A stretch of 64,000 bases of DNA from Taxillus chinensis (lineage: Eukaryota > Streptophyta > Magnoliopsida > Santalales > Loranthaceae), in the NCBI GenBank assembly GCA_023512835.1, contig CM042085.1:38332324-38396323 (forward strand), in the 5' to 3' direction. Every line of letters starts with the position of its first letter. The stretch's first letter is position 1. The notes under the pieces were generated by a model. The model searched no databases. It saw nothing but the letters and a program-made list of their open reading frames with translations, and was not told where the DNA came from. Position numbers and translations under genes: made by a program. This document shows positions 23,964-35,215 of this stretch, piece by piece.

Positions 23964-25653
23964 TGATCGGGGGGGGGGGGGGGGGGGGATTTATACCCCC
24001 TTTTTAGGGCTATTTTGGGTATATTTTCATACTCTTTTGCTTCATTTATTGTCCAATTGTGCTACATTATCATATTTTCATGCCCTAACCCAAAAAGGAG
24101 GATTTCTAGTAGTTTTTGTGGTATTTTTGCTATATTTTGACAGAAATCCAAAAATTAAGGAAAAATTCACTAGAGCAATAGAACGAAGAAAGAATCCCAA
24201 AGACCAAAAGATCACGATGACCAAATTGAACCTTCACCCAACCAGGTCGGGTGAAGCCCAAATTGCACAGTTGGAGTCCTTGAACCTCACTGAAGATACT
24301 TTCCTTCTGGTCGGGTGAAATCCGAGGTGGTCTGGTGTTGGTTGGGTGAAGGACGGGTGAAGCCTTCTTCATCTGACCAAACCCCAAATTTCAGTGATGG
24401 AACCCTTATTTTCGCAGCTCACTTATTCCCTTCTGGACCGAAGTCATTTGAACGAAGGACAAGCACCAAACACTCGAGTCAAAGGGAAATTAATAGAAGA
24501 AATTCAAATTCAAAAATGGGTGCTATGCATTTGGACTGAGGTTTTATGGGAATTAAGAGAGCTTTGAAGCATAATATTTAATCCCTTTTTCAAATTCAAA
24601 AAGTGAGAGTTACAGGGGATTAAATAAGGGCTATTATTTGAAGAGTTATGGAGGATTTATGCAAGATTTAAATTCAAATATTCAAAATATGGCTGGGAAG
24701 GCCATAAAAGGGGAGCTGATCTTCCATTGTAATCCATGAACTCATCATCCAATTCTCTTCCATCCTACAATTCCATTCCTCACCGAGAGTAAAGAAAGGG
24801 AGAGAGAAGAAGGTTTGGGGTATCTCTTGGAGTTGAATACAATCTGCTAGGAAAAGAAGATCAACCTTAGAATTCTTGGTCTAAATAGGCAAGCTATCCT
24901 TTTGGTTTTTCTATTCCATGTTTTTGTAATTTTGTTGTTTTCAATCTAACTATGGAAGCTTAAAAACCCTTGATTGGGGTTAGGATGGAGTTTGATGTAA
25001 TAAATTAATTTGCAATGTCTTAGTTTAATCTTTTTTACCTTGTGAGTGTTTATTGGATATCTTGGGTTTAAATATAAAATTTTCTAGTCATTTCATTTTA
25101 TCATATTAGGTATTTATGTGAAGGATTAGAAAATGAAGCATAAGTACTGAAAAAATCAAGATACTCAAACTAGGGGTTGCATGACATGCAGCAGCGAGTG
25201 TAAGCCTAGGATACCAAGTTAAGAGTGGGCGCGATGCCAACTCTAGACTAAACAACCCAAACCTTAAAGGGTCACCCGTCCCCCATGCTAGGGTGTACAC
25301 AGAATTACTGCACTTAGAAAAGGCTAATTCATGCATTAGAGGTTAGGTATTAAATGTTATCACAAGAAAAGAATTAGGTTGAACTAATACATATTCTTGG
25401 GAAAAATACATTAAATGAAATCTTAACTTCAATCACTTTTATCAATTGAACTTATCTCTACTTTAGAAAACATTTTTTCGTATCTCACAACCATTCAATC
25501 AACTTGTTTAAATTCAATTCTGTTTTATATATTTCCAACCAAAATTCTCTTTATAAGCTAGTTAAAATTTCCAAATTCTACATCTTTCCCTTGGGTATTA
25601 TAATCTGGACTTTATTACTTGTCACGATTTGTACACTTGCAAATTGCTGATCG
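23964..25653 (+). repeat. Athila-derived element, 3' LTR
   Basis: About 1,690 bp, similar to the two 5' LTR copies but with scattered substitutions, so the insertion is not very recent. A run of about 20 G at 23969-23988 replaces the six or so G of the other copies. The end reads CTGATCG, not CGATCA, before target duplication TTGGC at 25654-25658. Confidence 0.88.
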
Positions 25654-25658
25654 TTGGC
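25654..25658. repeat. Target-site duplication TTGGC, right
   Basis: Pairs with 8016-8020. The A1 RT reading frame resumes here on the minus strand. Confidence 0.85.
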
Positions 25659-26340
25659 AAACAACACTGGAGCGCCCCACGGTGAGCCACTCCGCCTGAT
25701 AAAGCCTCGTGCCAGAAGATCATCTATCTGCCTCTTGAGCTCTCTCAGCGCCATTCGGTAGGCCGCCAACCTAATAGGTGTTGTCCCTGGCAACAACTCA
25801 ATCGAAAACTCTACCTCCCTTACAGGTGGTAAACTAACTAAGTCCTCGGGAAACACATTCGGTAATTGATCTACAATGGGTGGAAAAACAGCCTTCCCCT
25901 CTCTCCTCCTATCAACCAACGTCAAGATGCCTAACCGGTGGGTCACATCACCCCACCCATGCCTCAAAGCTCCCAACCTGCATGCCTCCTCAGTCCACTC
26001 ACCCACAAAGACACCCCGCATGCCCTCTGGCGTGAGGAACGTCATACGCCGTCGAAAACAATCAATATTGGCCTCCACGAAGACCAACCAATCCATACCC
26101 AGAATAATATCAAAATCATCTAACTCCATGATATACAAATCACACAACAGGTTAACACCCCCAAGTGCTACCTGACAAGTACGACAGATACTCTCAAGTA
26201 TCACAATTCCACCCAAAGGTGAAGCAACCATTAGAGACTAACTAACTGTCTCCTGGTCTAACTCCAATCCAACCACCGTAGCATACGAAATAAAGGAATG
26301 GGTAACACCAGTATCAGTCAAAACTGAACAAATAGTATGA
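25654..26340 (-). pseudogene. A1 protease and RT N-terminus
   Basis: Minus strand. The protease catalytic site DTG is at about 26300-26335 (LTDTGVTHSFIS). It is followed by IILGMDWL and then the linker to RT (DLVSLPPVREVEFSIELLPG), ending in [14 protein letters not shown] at the insertion point. The frame 26231-25578 covers most of this, but its last residues are LTR sequence. Protease keeps Asp-Thr-Gly and RT N-terminal sequence is intact. The rest of RT is at 8020 and below. A stop lies between the DTG segment and 26231. Confidence 0.9.
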
Positions 26341-27740
26341 TAAATGATGATGGTACCTCTCACCACTGAAGGTCTTGGTCCTGCCTCATCCACTGGTGGA
26401 ACCTCTGCCTCTCTACTGGTAAGGGCGAAAGTCCTCCCTCGTGGCCCACTGCCACTAGCCTAGCCCATTGGGGCCTTGCCCTGCTGATCAACATGACCAT
26501 GAGCCTGTGCCTCCCGCTGAGGCTGCTGCACCACAGGTCGCATATGCGTGCTTTGTGTCGGCGACATCGACCTCTGAGATGGAGCCCCACTCCTCTATCC
26601 CTGCTCTCTCGAATGAGGGCCTATACTGCTGGTCGAGCTAAGGGTAACACATTCCCTAGCTCCATGTCCCACCTTCTCATATTGAAAGCATGTCATCTTT
26701 TTCCTCGGGCAGTCTCTCGATACATGCTCGGTCAAACCACAACTCCAACAGGCACCTGGCCTCCTGCTGGTTGAACTCTCCTGGGGTCCCACTGCCTAGC
26801 TGGAAACCCTCTGCACCTGCCTCCTCTCAGGCTGAACTGCACTGCTCTCCCCACTCTGCCTCTTCCTGCTCGAACCTGTCGAACCGCCCGGTCTCTGGGC
26901 TCTCACCTGATCCTGACCTCACTCAATAATGAGTGTCTTGTTGACCGCCTCCCTATAGCTGGTCAACTGCATCGGTTCTAGCTTGTTTTTCAAAGATGGC
27001 CTCAAGGCCTGAATAAAATCCTGCATCTTACGGGCATCCTTCTCCCAAGCCTCAAGAGCAAACCGCCCTAAATCTATGAAGACTTGCACATATTCACCCA
27101 CCATCTAGCTACCCTGCTGAAGCTCATAATACTCTCTCCGTCGTGCATATTGCAACGAGCAGAGAAAATACTCCCCAAAGAAGTGCTCAACAAACTCTCT
27201 CCAGCTCATCTGACTGCCATAGACAACTCTAGTAGACTCCCACCACCTACGTGGGATACCGAACAAATAGTGCGTTGCCACTCACACCTGCTCCTCATCT
27301 GGCACCTCAATCATCTCAAAGATGTCCTCTGTCCACCTAATCCAGTCCTTGGCTACCTCTGGCCGCAAACCATCCTCAAAAGTCCTGGGTGCATGTTTCA
27401 AAAACTGTGCAGCCCAGTCCACTCCTCGTCGTGCTAGCTCTAGCACGACCTCCTATTGGTGCACATCCTGCACCACCCTTGCCTCCTACTGCTGAGGCTG
27501 CGGTGGCTACTGAGACTGCTGCTGCCTCTTCAGCTCATCCACCTCCCTAGTCATCTCCTTCATCAAGCCCTGTATACCTTGCATGGCCTCCTGTAACTGA
27601 AGCAACACTTGAGCCAAGTCAGGTCCCACAACGGGAGTTGGTGAACTCTGCTACGGGCTTTACTGCCCCTAGTGCGCCGACTCTATCGTGGGCTCCTCCG
27701 CCAGGCCATGGCCTCGGACAACTCTCCTCGGTGGCGCCAT
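26341..27740 (-). pseudogene. A1 gag (capsid and zinc knuckles)
   Basis: Start ATG is at 27740, reading MAPPRRVVRGHG, the same beginning as gag remnants at 38668 and 60004. A Gln-rich segment (27560-27480) is followed by capsid sequence (WWESTR-like near 27245, then MVGEYVQVFIDLGRFALEAW at 27104-26919). Two zinc knuckles follow at 26792-26595: the first is intact (CWSCGLTEHVSRDC), the second has Tyr for its second Cys (CFQYEKVGHGAREC). Several TAG stops lie in frame, including 27486-27488 and 27507-27509, both in CAG-rich Gln context, so gag is not translatable as a whole. Confidence 0.85.
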
Positions 27741-28139
27741 CACACTGGCCACAACAATAAACAACAAACGATCAACACTAGCACTGCTAACACAAATAGC
27801 CATCAAAGGCACAATCGACTTGTAGGTTCTCACCACACGACCCGTAGGTCCACAACCATGCATATAGCATCGTGTCACCCCTTAGGGCACACAAAATCAA
27901 ATCCATGCTCTCATGGCCATGTGCCATTCAGGAACCACATACAATCATATCACACACAAAGAAAATCTAGTGCCCTATATGCACTAGAGATGCATCCATT
28001 CCCACATATGCTCCTAGGATGATCTAACTGACACCAACATAACCTCGAATACATGTAAGGACTGCGTTGATCAGGTGCCCTCCCTACAGTTTTCCAAGTC
28101 ACATGGAATCAATTAACCACCCCTCACTAACCTAGGTCT
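27741..28139 (-). other. A1 untranslated leader between primer site and gag
   Basis: Non-coding, about 400 bp, shared with 38669-39050 and 60005-60482. No independent gene is visible. Confidence 0.75.
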
Positions 28140-28151
28140 GCTCTGATACCA
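28140..28151 (-). promoter_or_regulatory. A1 primer binding site, tRNA-Met
   Basis: GCTCTGATACCA on the plus strand is the exact reverse of TGGTATCAGAGC, the initiator tRNA-Met primer site used by plant chromoviruses. It lies three bases from the LTR. Confidence 0.92.
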
Positions 28152-28154
28152 ACT

Positions 28155-28506
28155 TGTCATGTCCCCAAATTCCAGGGTGCTCAGAACCAGGAACATGACC
28201 TCCCCTTGCCTACACCCGAAAGGTCAAGGGGTAGGTGACTAGCACAAATAGAGACTACGCCGAGGGTGCTGTCTCAAATATGGAACCCTGTACAGTCATA
28301 CATCAAGGGTAATCCTGTACTTTCCCATACATCATCATGCATATAATAAGTCAAACAATCGTACAGACATCACATCACAAACAGTATGCAAATACAACTA
28401 TCCATGGACCCGCATCCGAGATACAATACAAAACAATATAGAAGATAGTACTGTATCATACATCAGAGTAGTGGGCACGTTCTCCTGGAAGAAAGTCTTC
28501 CACTAG
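28155..28506 (-). repeat. A1 5' LTR, first segment
   Basis: Starts TGTCATGTCCCC and matches LTR 2703-5047 as far as CCACTAG, where element B1 is inserted. It continues at 37298/37303 with ACTAGTCTCGGG, the same order as at about 3040 in the other LTR. Confidence 0.9.
28502..28506. repeat. Target-site duplication ACTAG, left
   Basis: ACTAG precedes TGTAAGGACCC at 28507 and follows GCGTGACA at 37298-37302. Confidence 0.92.
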
Positions 28507-30378
28507 TGTAAGGACCCGTACCTTGAGTTAGTCACAGTTTTGCCTTCTGAGTAGAGTTTTTCTAGATTTTGACCTAGTGAATGGGCTCAAATGAATTCAC
28601 GTGCAAAAGGAAAGATGCTTAGAATGATGTCCTCTATCTACCACAGAAGTTTTAGGCCAAACGGACATGTATGTGAGTTGCACGTGAAATGGGTCCAATT
28701 CACGTGCAAGTGTGGTTGTCTTCTAAATGATGCAAGGAGGCTAGGGGTGAAGTTTGAGAGCATTTGGAGTGCATATGGAGTTGCACGTGAATTGGGGAAT
28801 TCACGTGCAAATTGGCATACAGCCATATTTTTGCATGGTCCCTTTGGTTTTGACATTCTAATGAACTTTCTCCAAAGGACCATGTTGAAATTCTGAGTAT
28901 TTTGGCCTATATGGGTGCGGAAAGGTGCTAACTTGTGTGATCAAAACTACGTCGTTTTGATCCTTGGGTTTACTTAATCAAAACTACGTCGTTTTGATGT
29001 GGGTAGTGTCTATATAATGAGGGCTTGAGTTTGAGTTTAGGGTTCTTGTGTTCTTCTTTCGTCAATTTTTGCCAGAGAGAGAGAGAGAGAGAGAGAGAGG
29101 ATCTCCTGGGCGTTCCGTGGTGGTTCGCGTCGTTGGGAGGTTCAGCGTGGAGGTTAGGACAAAAGCCTGAGGTAGGGATTCATGTTCTTCCTAACTCTCC
29201 TCTGTTCTAGGATATTCACCTATATATATATATGTAAATCCATATAGGTGTGATCTCCTATATGGATATTGGCCTTCAGTGGCATATTCTGTTGATTCTG
29301 ATGTTGAATTTGGCTTGAGGATTTTCTGGGTTTGTTTATGCCCACCATGTGTTTGATGAAATGTCTGAGAGGCCTGCACATTATGTATTTGATAAAATGT
29401 CTGTGAGGCCTACATGCCATATATTCAATATAATACCTGTGAGACCTTGCATATGGGTGTTTGATGATATACGTGTGTGACTGGTGTGTCTTGTGTTTGA
29501 TTTGTATTTGATTTTAAGCCTGTGAGGCTGATGTGTGTGGCTTGTATCGACCATGTTGGTCCTTCCGAGATAAAATGTAAATCTTTGTCTTGAGTTTACA
29601 TGTTGAGATGTAATGCTATACCGTTTCGTTGATCCGTTTGAGACCGAGGTGAGATATGGGCCAGGCACAATACTGGACCCCTTTGAGATTTGGCCAGGAC
29701 GTGGTCCTGAGTCTCGGTGTAGCACTCACGACGGTGGGCTAAGTCTACACCCATTCCTGAGGGTAGGTATGGCGCCCGAGGAGGTGGTTGACCATATCCG
29801 ACTCGGGTGGAAAATGTTGCATTGGTGTCCATGCAACATTCGCCTGGATGTGGTATGTCATGTCGCCGTGGTGGCGGGGTGTCCTCTCGCCCTCCGGTGC
29901 GGGCTCAGGTAAAGAGTGTTTACTGGGTGATGTTTCTTGCTTTAGCCTTAAGCACGACACGAGCACAAGCATACACATATCATGCATGTTGTAGAGCGGG
30001 ACGGGTCCGGGGAGACCGGATCCCTACCGAGCCGTGGTTTGCTCACCCCTCCTATAAACCGTTCTTTTTGCAGGGTTTAGCAGCGGTAGGTGAAGGCCGA
30101 GGAGCTAGGCCCCCGAGGTGGGAGTTTTATATTATTTCCTTTGTTGTGCTCTGGTTTTATGTGTTTGGATTTTGGTTTGGTTTTATTTATGGCTTCATAG
30201 GGGTTTTCCCCATTGGGTTGTAATAAACATTTAGTCTTTGAAATGAAATAAAATGAGATGTTGTTATTCAATTTGTGTTTGTGTGCATGGTTTGGGAGCA
30301 GGAGCATGCCCCTTGGCATGTTAGCCTGATTGTGCGAGTTTGGGACAGACACCCGTGCTAGAAGTCTTTTAAGTGCTT
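28507..30378 (+). repeat. Tekay element B1, 5' LTR (family B), 3' end corrupted
   Basis: Starts TGTAAGGACCC and follows the LTR at 35341-37297 up to AAGTGCTTG, where a run of C and then A replaces the last hundred or so bases. U3 holds five CACGTG boxes (28598, 28681, 28701, 28784, 28802), two near-palindromic ATCAAAAC-centred dyads (28940-28961, 28977-28998) and a TATATAA box (29011-29017). A GA microsatellite lies in the presumed leader (about 29073-29100), degenerate 45-bp repeats at about 29340-29545, and AATAAA signals at 30222 and 30247. Confidence 0.9.
29011..29017 (+). promoter_or_regulatory. TATA box of LTR family B
   Basis: TATATAA lies 13 bases after the second dyad and about 60 bases before the GA-rich leader. 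The arrangement is conserved in all four family B LTRs. Confidence 0.7.
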
Positions 30379-30424
30379 GCCCCCCCCCCCCCCCCCCCGC
30401 CCACAAACACCAACCACCCCCCAC

Positions 30425-30517
<93 letters not shown>
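30379..30517. other. Low-complexity C/A run replacing LTR end and primer site
   Basis: Runs of C (about 30379-30398), then almost pure A (30426-30517). Comparison with element B2 shows that the LTR end, primer site and some leader should be here, so it is probably a consensus or assembly failure. Confidence 0.8.
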
Positions 30518-30520
<3 letters not shown>

Positions 30521-30912
30521 TAGGAGCGGTATAGGACATGCACGATCCAACGTGGTCTATCTGGTTTTAAGGGTGTGTACTCGGGGGTAGTTAGACCAAG
30601 GAGTAGGGCACTTGCATTTGGGTTGAGGGTGCGTACATGCATTGGCATTAGGGCACTAGTTTAATTTGATATGAGTATTGTGATTGGACATGCTATGTTC
30701 TTGAAACTTGTTGCTAAAAACAAAATTTTGTTCTTTGTGAAATTAGGTGATTTTAAGTGAGACTTATTCTTTATGAATTCTACTTTGTATACTTGTGATT
30801 TACTGTGTGTTTAAATGTAAAATGTTGCTGAGTACCTCATGGCCCATGGGGATGAGGGTGTGTAGAAATTGAGAGAAAAGCTGATCCTAGTTTGGTTTAA
30901 ATGATGTAGACT
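30518..30912 (+). other. B1 untranslated leader
   Basis: Non-coding. Matches the B2 leader (55183-55600, inverted), with one shared end at GCGGTATAGGACA. No separate gene is seen. Confidence 0.75.
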
Positions 30913-32010
30913 ATGCCTCCTAGGAGAGTAACAGAGCTACTCCAGTTGTAGAAGATGAATCTTACGCCCGTCTTTGGAGAGAAGAAGGACAGCGTGTAGA
31001 AGGCGATGATCCCTGGAACGGATCATGGCCCAAGTCCGGGCCCTAAGTGAGAACGTGCAAGGCATGCGTGAGGACCTCGGGGAGAGATCCTAACCGAGGT
31101 GCGTCGGGAGATGATGGCACGACGAGCGGTGCCCCCCTCCCACCCCGTGAGACGGAACCTCCGTGTAGGCGGGGAAGTGCCGGCGAGGCGGGAGGAGGGA
31201 GACGTGTTGACGCGGTTCCGAAAGGAACATCCACCAAGGTTCAAGGGAGGGCCCAACCTCTAGGAAGCGGAGAACAAGGCTGCGGCGGATCGAGCATGTG
31301 TTCTCCTTTCTTCGACCCGAGAGGAAGACAAAGTGAGACTAGCGATCCGGCGGTTGGAGGAGGAAGCCTTGGAATGGTGGCTTAGCATCTTAGGAAGCCG
31401 GGACATGGAGACCATGGCCTGGAATGAGTTCCTCCAGTTGTTCCATGAGGAGTTCTTTCCGAGTCATTGCGGTGGCGAAGCGGGAGGGGTTGCGGCCTGA
31501 AACGGGGATCGCGCTCGGTAGCGAGTATGAGCGAGATTTCGGGGCTGGTCGGTTTGCTCGAAGCAATATCAGGGAGGACACGAAGGCCCATAAGTTTACC
31601 ATGGGTCTCAAACACCTCGCTCTGAAGCAAAGGGTGGAGATCTGTGGCGAAGACCTATGCCGAAGTCGTGGACACCGCCAAGATTGTTGAGAGAGGATTA
31701 GAGGAGGGGAAGACGGGCTCACCGGGAGCGGATGGGGCGAGAACGCGCGATAAGCACGGTGAAACCAAGAGGCGAAGGTTGAGCCGGGAGTGGGACTTTT
31801 CCCAAGGATGGGGCCAAGCCCGATGGCTCCGCCCGGATCCCGTTACTTTGGAGGACGAAGTCTTCTTTGGGAACTTCCAGCGGGTGTACACTGTCGGGGG
31901 CACGTCAAACGTGAGTGCCCCAAGTAGCACCGACGTGTCATGCATTTGTGGGGAAGGTGGGACACATCGACAAGGTGTGTTTCGGCAAGGGGCAACCGGG
32001 GAGGCTGGAA
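30913..32010 (+). pseudogene. B1 gag
   Basis: ATG at 30913 reads MPPRRVTELLQL then TAG. Fragmentary gag follows in changing frames: a Met-rich N-terminal stretch (about 31024-31080), capsid sequence near 31320-31500 whose counterpart in B2 reads RRLEEEALEWWL, and a zinc-knuckle region near 31890-31985. It is more damaged than B2 gag, with many one-base indels at former CAG/CTG sites. Cannot encode Gag as written. Confidence 0.82.
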
Positions 32011-35000
32011 GCTTAGCACGAGGGAGCGGGGGTGGGACCCAATTTCAGGCCCGGCCCCTAAGCCCGACACATTCGTGGCGAGGCCGATTAAGGGTGGTTC
32101 CGATCCGCACTGGGCCACGGGGGAGAAGCGACCACAAGGAGGATCGGAGGGCGTCCCGATGGGTACAGCAGAGCAAAGGGAAGGCAAGTGAGGCTAGTCC
32201 TTGGTGGAGAGCCTTGGACTTGATTGCGTGGAGGTGATAGACCTCGAGGGTCGAGTCCCCAATGGGAGGTGTGGAGTTGATCCACCAAATGTGTCGAGTG
32301 TGTGCTTACGATGGGAGAGGTTGACCTCTCATTTGATTTGTACGTAATGCCCATGAGGACCTTTAGTTTGATTACGGGGATGGGTGGTTGATGGCCTTTG
32401 AGGCTAAGATTGGTACTATAGGCGACGAGTATCGTTTACTACACCCACGGGATCTTCCTGTACCCTAAGTGGGTGAATGGGATAGGGATCTTTGGGAGAA
32501 ATTTGGACCGACGAGGGAGCTATGGGGCAATATTACCCGTAGGCTTGCCACCCCAACCTTTGAGGAGGAAGGTAACTTAGAAAGGGTGTGGCCAGATGTT
32601 GTCGAGAATTTCCAGGATGTCTTTCTGGGGAGTTGTTGGAGTTTCCTCCACACGGAAGTATCGAGTTCACGATTGAGGCTGTTGCCGGGGGTGGGACCCA
32701 TCTCACAAGTAGCATACCGGATGGGACCTGCTGAGTTGCGGGAGCTTGAGAAGCAAATAAAGGCGGGAGATAAGGTTTTATCTGTCCTAGTACCTCACCT
32801 TGGGGTGCACCGGTCTTGTTTGCTAAGAAAGCGGATGGTTCGTTGCGACTTTGCATTGATTATCGGAAAGTGAATCAAGTAACGGTAAAGAACAAGTACC
32901 CTTTGCCGCGGATTGATGACTTATTCGACCAGTGAGTGGAGCACGGTGGTTCTCAAAAATCGATCTGCGTTCGGGATATCACCAATTGAAGGTCGGGGGC
33001 GAAGACATCCCTAAGACGGCGTTCGGGTGCGGTGCGGACAACTTATGAGTGGTTAGTGATGCCTTTTGGGCTCACGAACGCACCTCTTGTGTTCATACGT
33101 CCAATGAATCAGGTATTTGCCCCATCCTGGATTCCTTCGTGGTGGTATTTATTGACGACATCCTTATGTACTCCAAAACCAGGTGAGCATGAGAAGCACT
33201 TGGCCGTGGTCTGCGGGCACTACGAGATCATCACTTGTATGCTAAATTTAGCAAGTGTGACTTACGGATACGAGAGGTGCATTTTCTTGGGCATGTGGTA
33301 TGCCGAAGGAGTTAAGTGGACCCAACCAAGATTGAGTCCGTAGCATCTTGGAAGAGGCCCACAAATGTTTTTGAGATCCGGAGTTTCTTGGGTTTGGCTG
33401 GGTATTACCGGCGTTTTGTGGAAGGGTTTTCTCGGTTGGCGGCGCCCGTGGCAGCTCTTACACGGAAGGGAGCCAAGTCGAGTGGACGGACAAGTGCCGA
33501 CGGGCATTCGAGGAGTTGAAGACTCGCGACTACTGCACCGGTGTTGAGTCACCGCGGGAGGGAGTGCCATTCGAGGTGTATTGTGATGCGTCTCGCGTTG
33601 GCCGGGGTGTGTTACGATGCAAGAGCGCCAAGTCATAGCATATGGCTCGCGACAGTGAAGTCCCATGAGCAAAACTACCCGACACACGACACAGGTTAGC
33701 GACGGACTATTTTTGCCCGAAGTCTTGGCGACATTACTTGTTGGAGAGAAATTTGTGGTATATCGACCACAAAGCCTACGATATATCTTCACCCCGAGAG
33801 AGACCTAAATTTGCGACAACGGAGGTGGGTAGAGTACCTGCAAATGTTTGACTTCACGCTCTCCTACACGCACGGGAAGGGAAATTTAGTGGCCGGCCAC
33901 GTTAAGTAGAAAAGGGAAAGGCGGGGTTTCCATGAGAGAATGGAAAATGATGGAAGCGGTTGGCGGTGCTTCGGGGTGCGACCTCGCTTTCGGCGATGGG
34001 GGGCTATCCCGTGTCCTCTCTTTGTGATACCGAGTTGTATCGGCGTGTCCGTGAGGGACGGTTAGGCGACGTGGGCGTGAGGTGATCGGGCCCGGATAGA
34101 GGCCGGAGAGCTGTCGGGAGGACTAAACGAAGGAGTTGAGCATGAGCTGAAATTTTGGGGCGTACGATAGTACCACCTCCCTGTGCGTGAGGATGTGTTG
34201 AGGGAATTTCATCATTCCCGTTTGGGTACATCCGGGAGGAACTAAGATGTATCACGCCGTTCGCGTACGATTCTGGTGGCCGGGGGTTGAAACGGAGTGT
34301 AGCGAGTTTGTTTCCGGGTGCCTTACACCGTCGGCAAGTGAAGGCGAACACCAGCGACCCGCTGGTCGATTGCGGCCTTTACCCGTAGGCGAGTGGAAGT
34401 GGGAGCATATTACCATGGACTTCGTGACGGGACTTCTACCACTTACGGGAGGAAGGACATGAGTTGGGTCGTAGTGGACCGCTTAACTAAGTTAGCCCAT
34501 TTCTTGGCAATTCGAGAGCGCGACTGTATCGGCACGTTAAGCCGTTGTATGTTGATGAGATTATCCGCTTTGGGTGCTGTCTATTGTTTCGGATAGGGAT
34601 GCGCGGTTTACATCCCGGTTTTGGGGAAGTGCGGGAAGCATTAGGAACCCGACTTAATTTGAGTACCGCATTCCATCCACGAGGCCCGATGGTCGGTCAG
34701 AGAGGACCATTCAAACTTTTGGAAGACTTATTGAGGGGCTTGTGTACTTGATTTTGGAGGATCATGGGCTTCCCACCTTCCTCCAGTGGAGTTTGCCTAT
34801 AATAACGATTTACAGTCTTCGATTGGGATGGCCCCGTTTGAGGCATTGTATGGCCGACCGTGTCGGTCTCCATTATGTTGGGCGAAGGCGAGGCGGCTAT
34901 GTTAGGACCTCGATTGGTCCAGGAGGCTACGGCAAAAGTTCGGTGATTCGGCAACGCCTTCTTTGACTCGGAAGCGGACGAAGTCTTATGCGAGATCGCC

Positions 35001-35014
35001 ATGCCGCCGCTGAG
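32011..35014 (+). pseudogene. B1 pol: damaged protease, RT, RNase H, integrase
   Basis: Chromoviral pol in order, heavily frameshifted. The protease region has lost the segment with the catalytic DTG: sequence jumps from GGCAAGTGAGG to CTAGTCCTTGG near 32195, removing roughly 190 bases relative to B2. RT runs from about 32480 to 33300, with catalytic codons for FIDD at 33148-33159 and the [12 protein letters not shown] thumb near 33385-33425. RNase H is near 33560-33900 and integrase near 34200-34980 (core Asp region DFVTG near 34418). The integrase C-terminus and chromodomain are missing: coding stops at 35014, where TGTAAGGACCC (an LTR start) follows. Dead as written; part of the damage may be sequence error. 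Confidence 0.87.
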
Positions 35015-35176
35015 TGTAAGGACCCGTATTTAAAAAAATTTTCCTAAAATAAAAAAAAAAAAAAATAAACTCCCCCAAAAACCCCCCCACCCAAAAAACT
35101 CCAAAAAATAAAAAAAAAAAAACAAAAAAAAAAAAAATACCCAAAAAAAAAAAAAAAAAAAAAAAAAACCAAAAAA

Positions 35177-35215
<39 letters not shown>

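Noticed and set aside
25876..27437. Plus-strand frames of 60-117 codons opposite A1 gag and protease
   Set aside because: They are shadows of the minus-strand gag/protease with its recognisable DTG site and zinc knuckle.
28591..28896. 101-codon frame, identical at 35422-35727
   Set aside because: Lies across the G-box U3 region of LTR family B upstream of the TATA box; repetition reflects LTR identity.
29340..29545. Spaced repeats resembling a CRISPR array
   Set aside because: Units are degenerate, the spacers are also repeated, the sequence lies inside a plant LTR, and no cas genes exist.
31047..32237. Arg/Gly-rich plus frames of up to 197 codons in B1 as possible novel proteins
   Set aside because: Alignment by eye with inverted B2 shows frameshifted gag and protease; the composition comes from CAG/CTG changes to CG.
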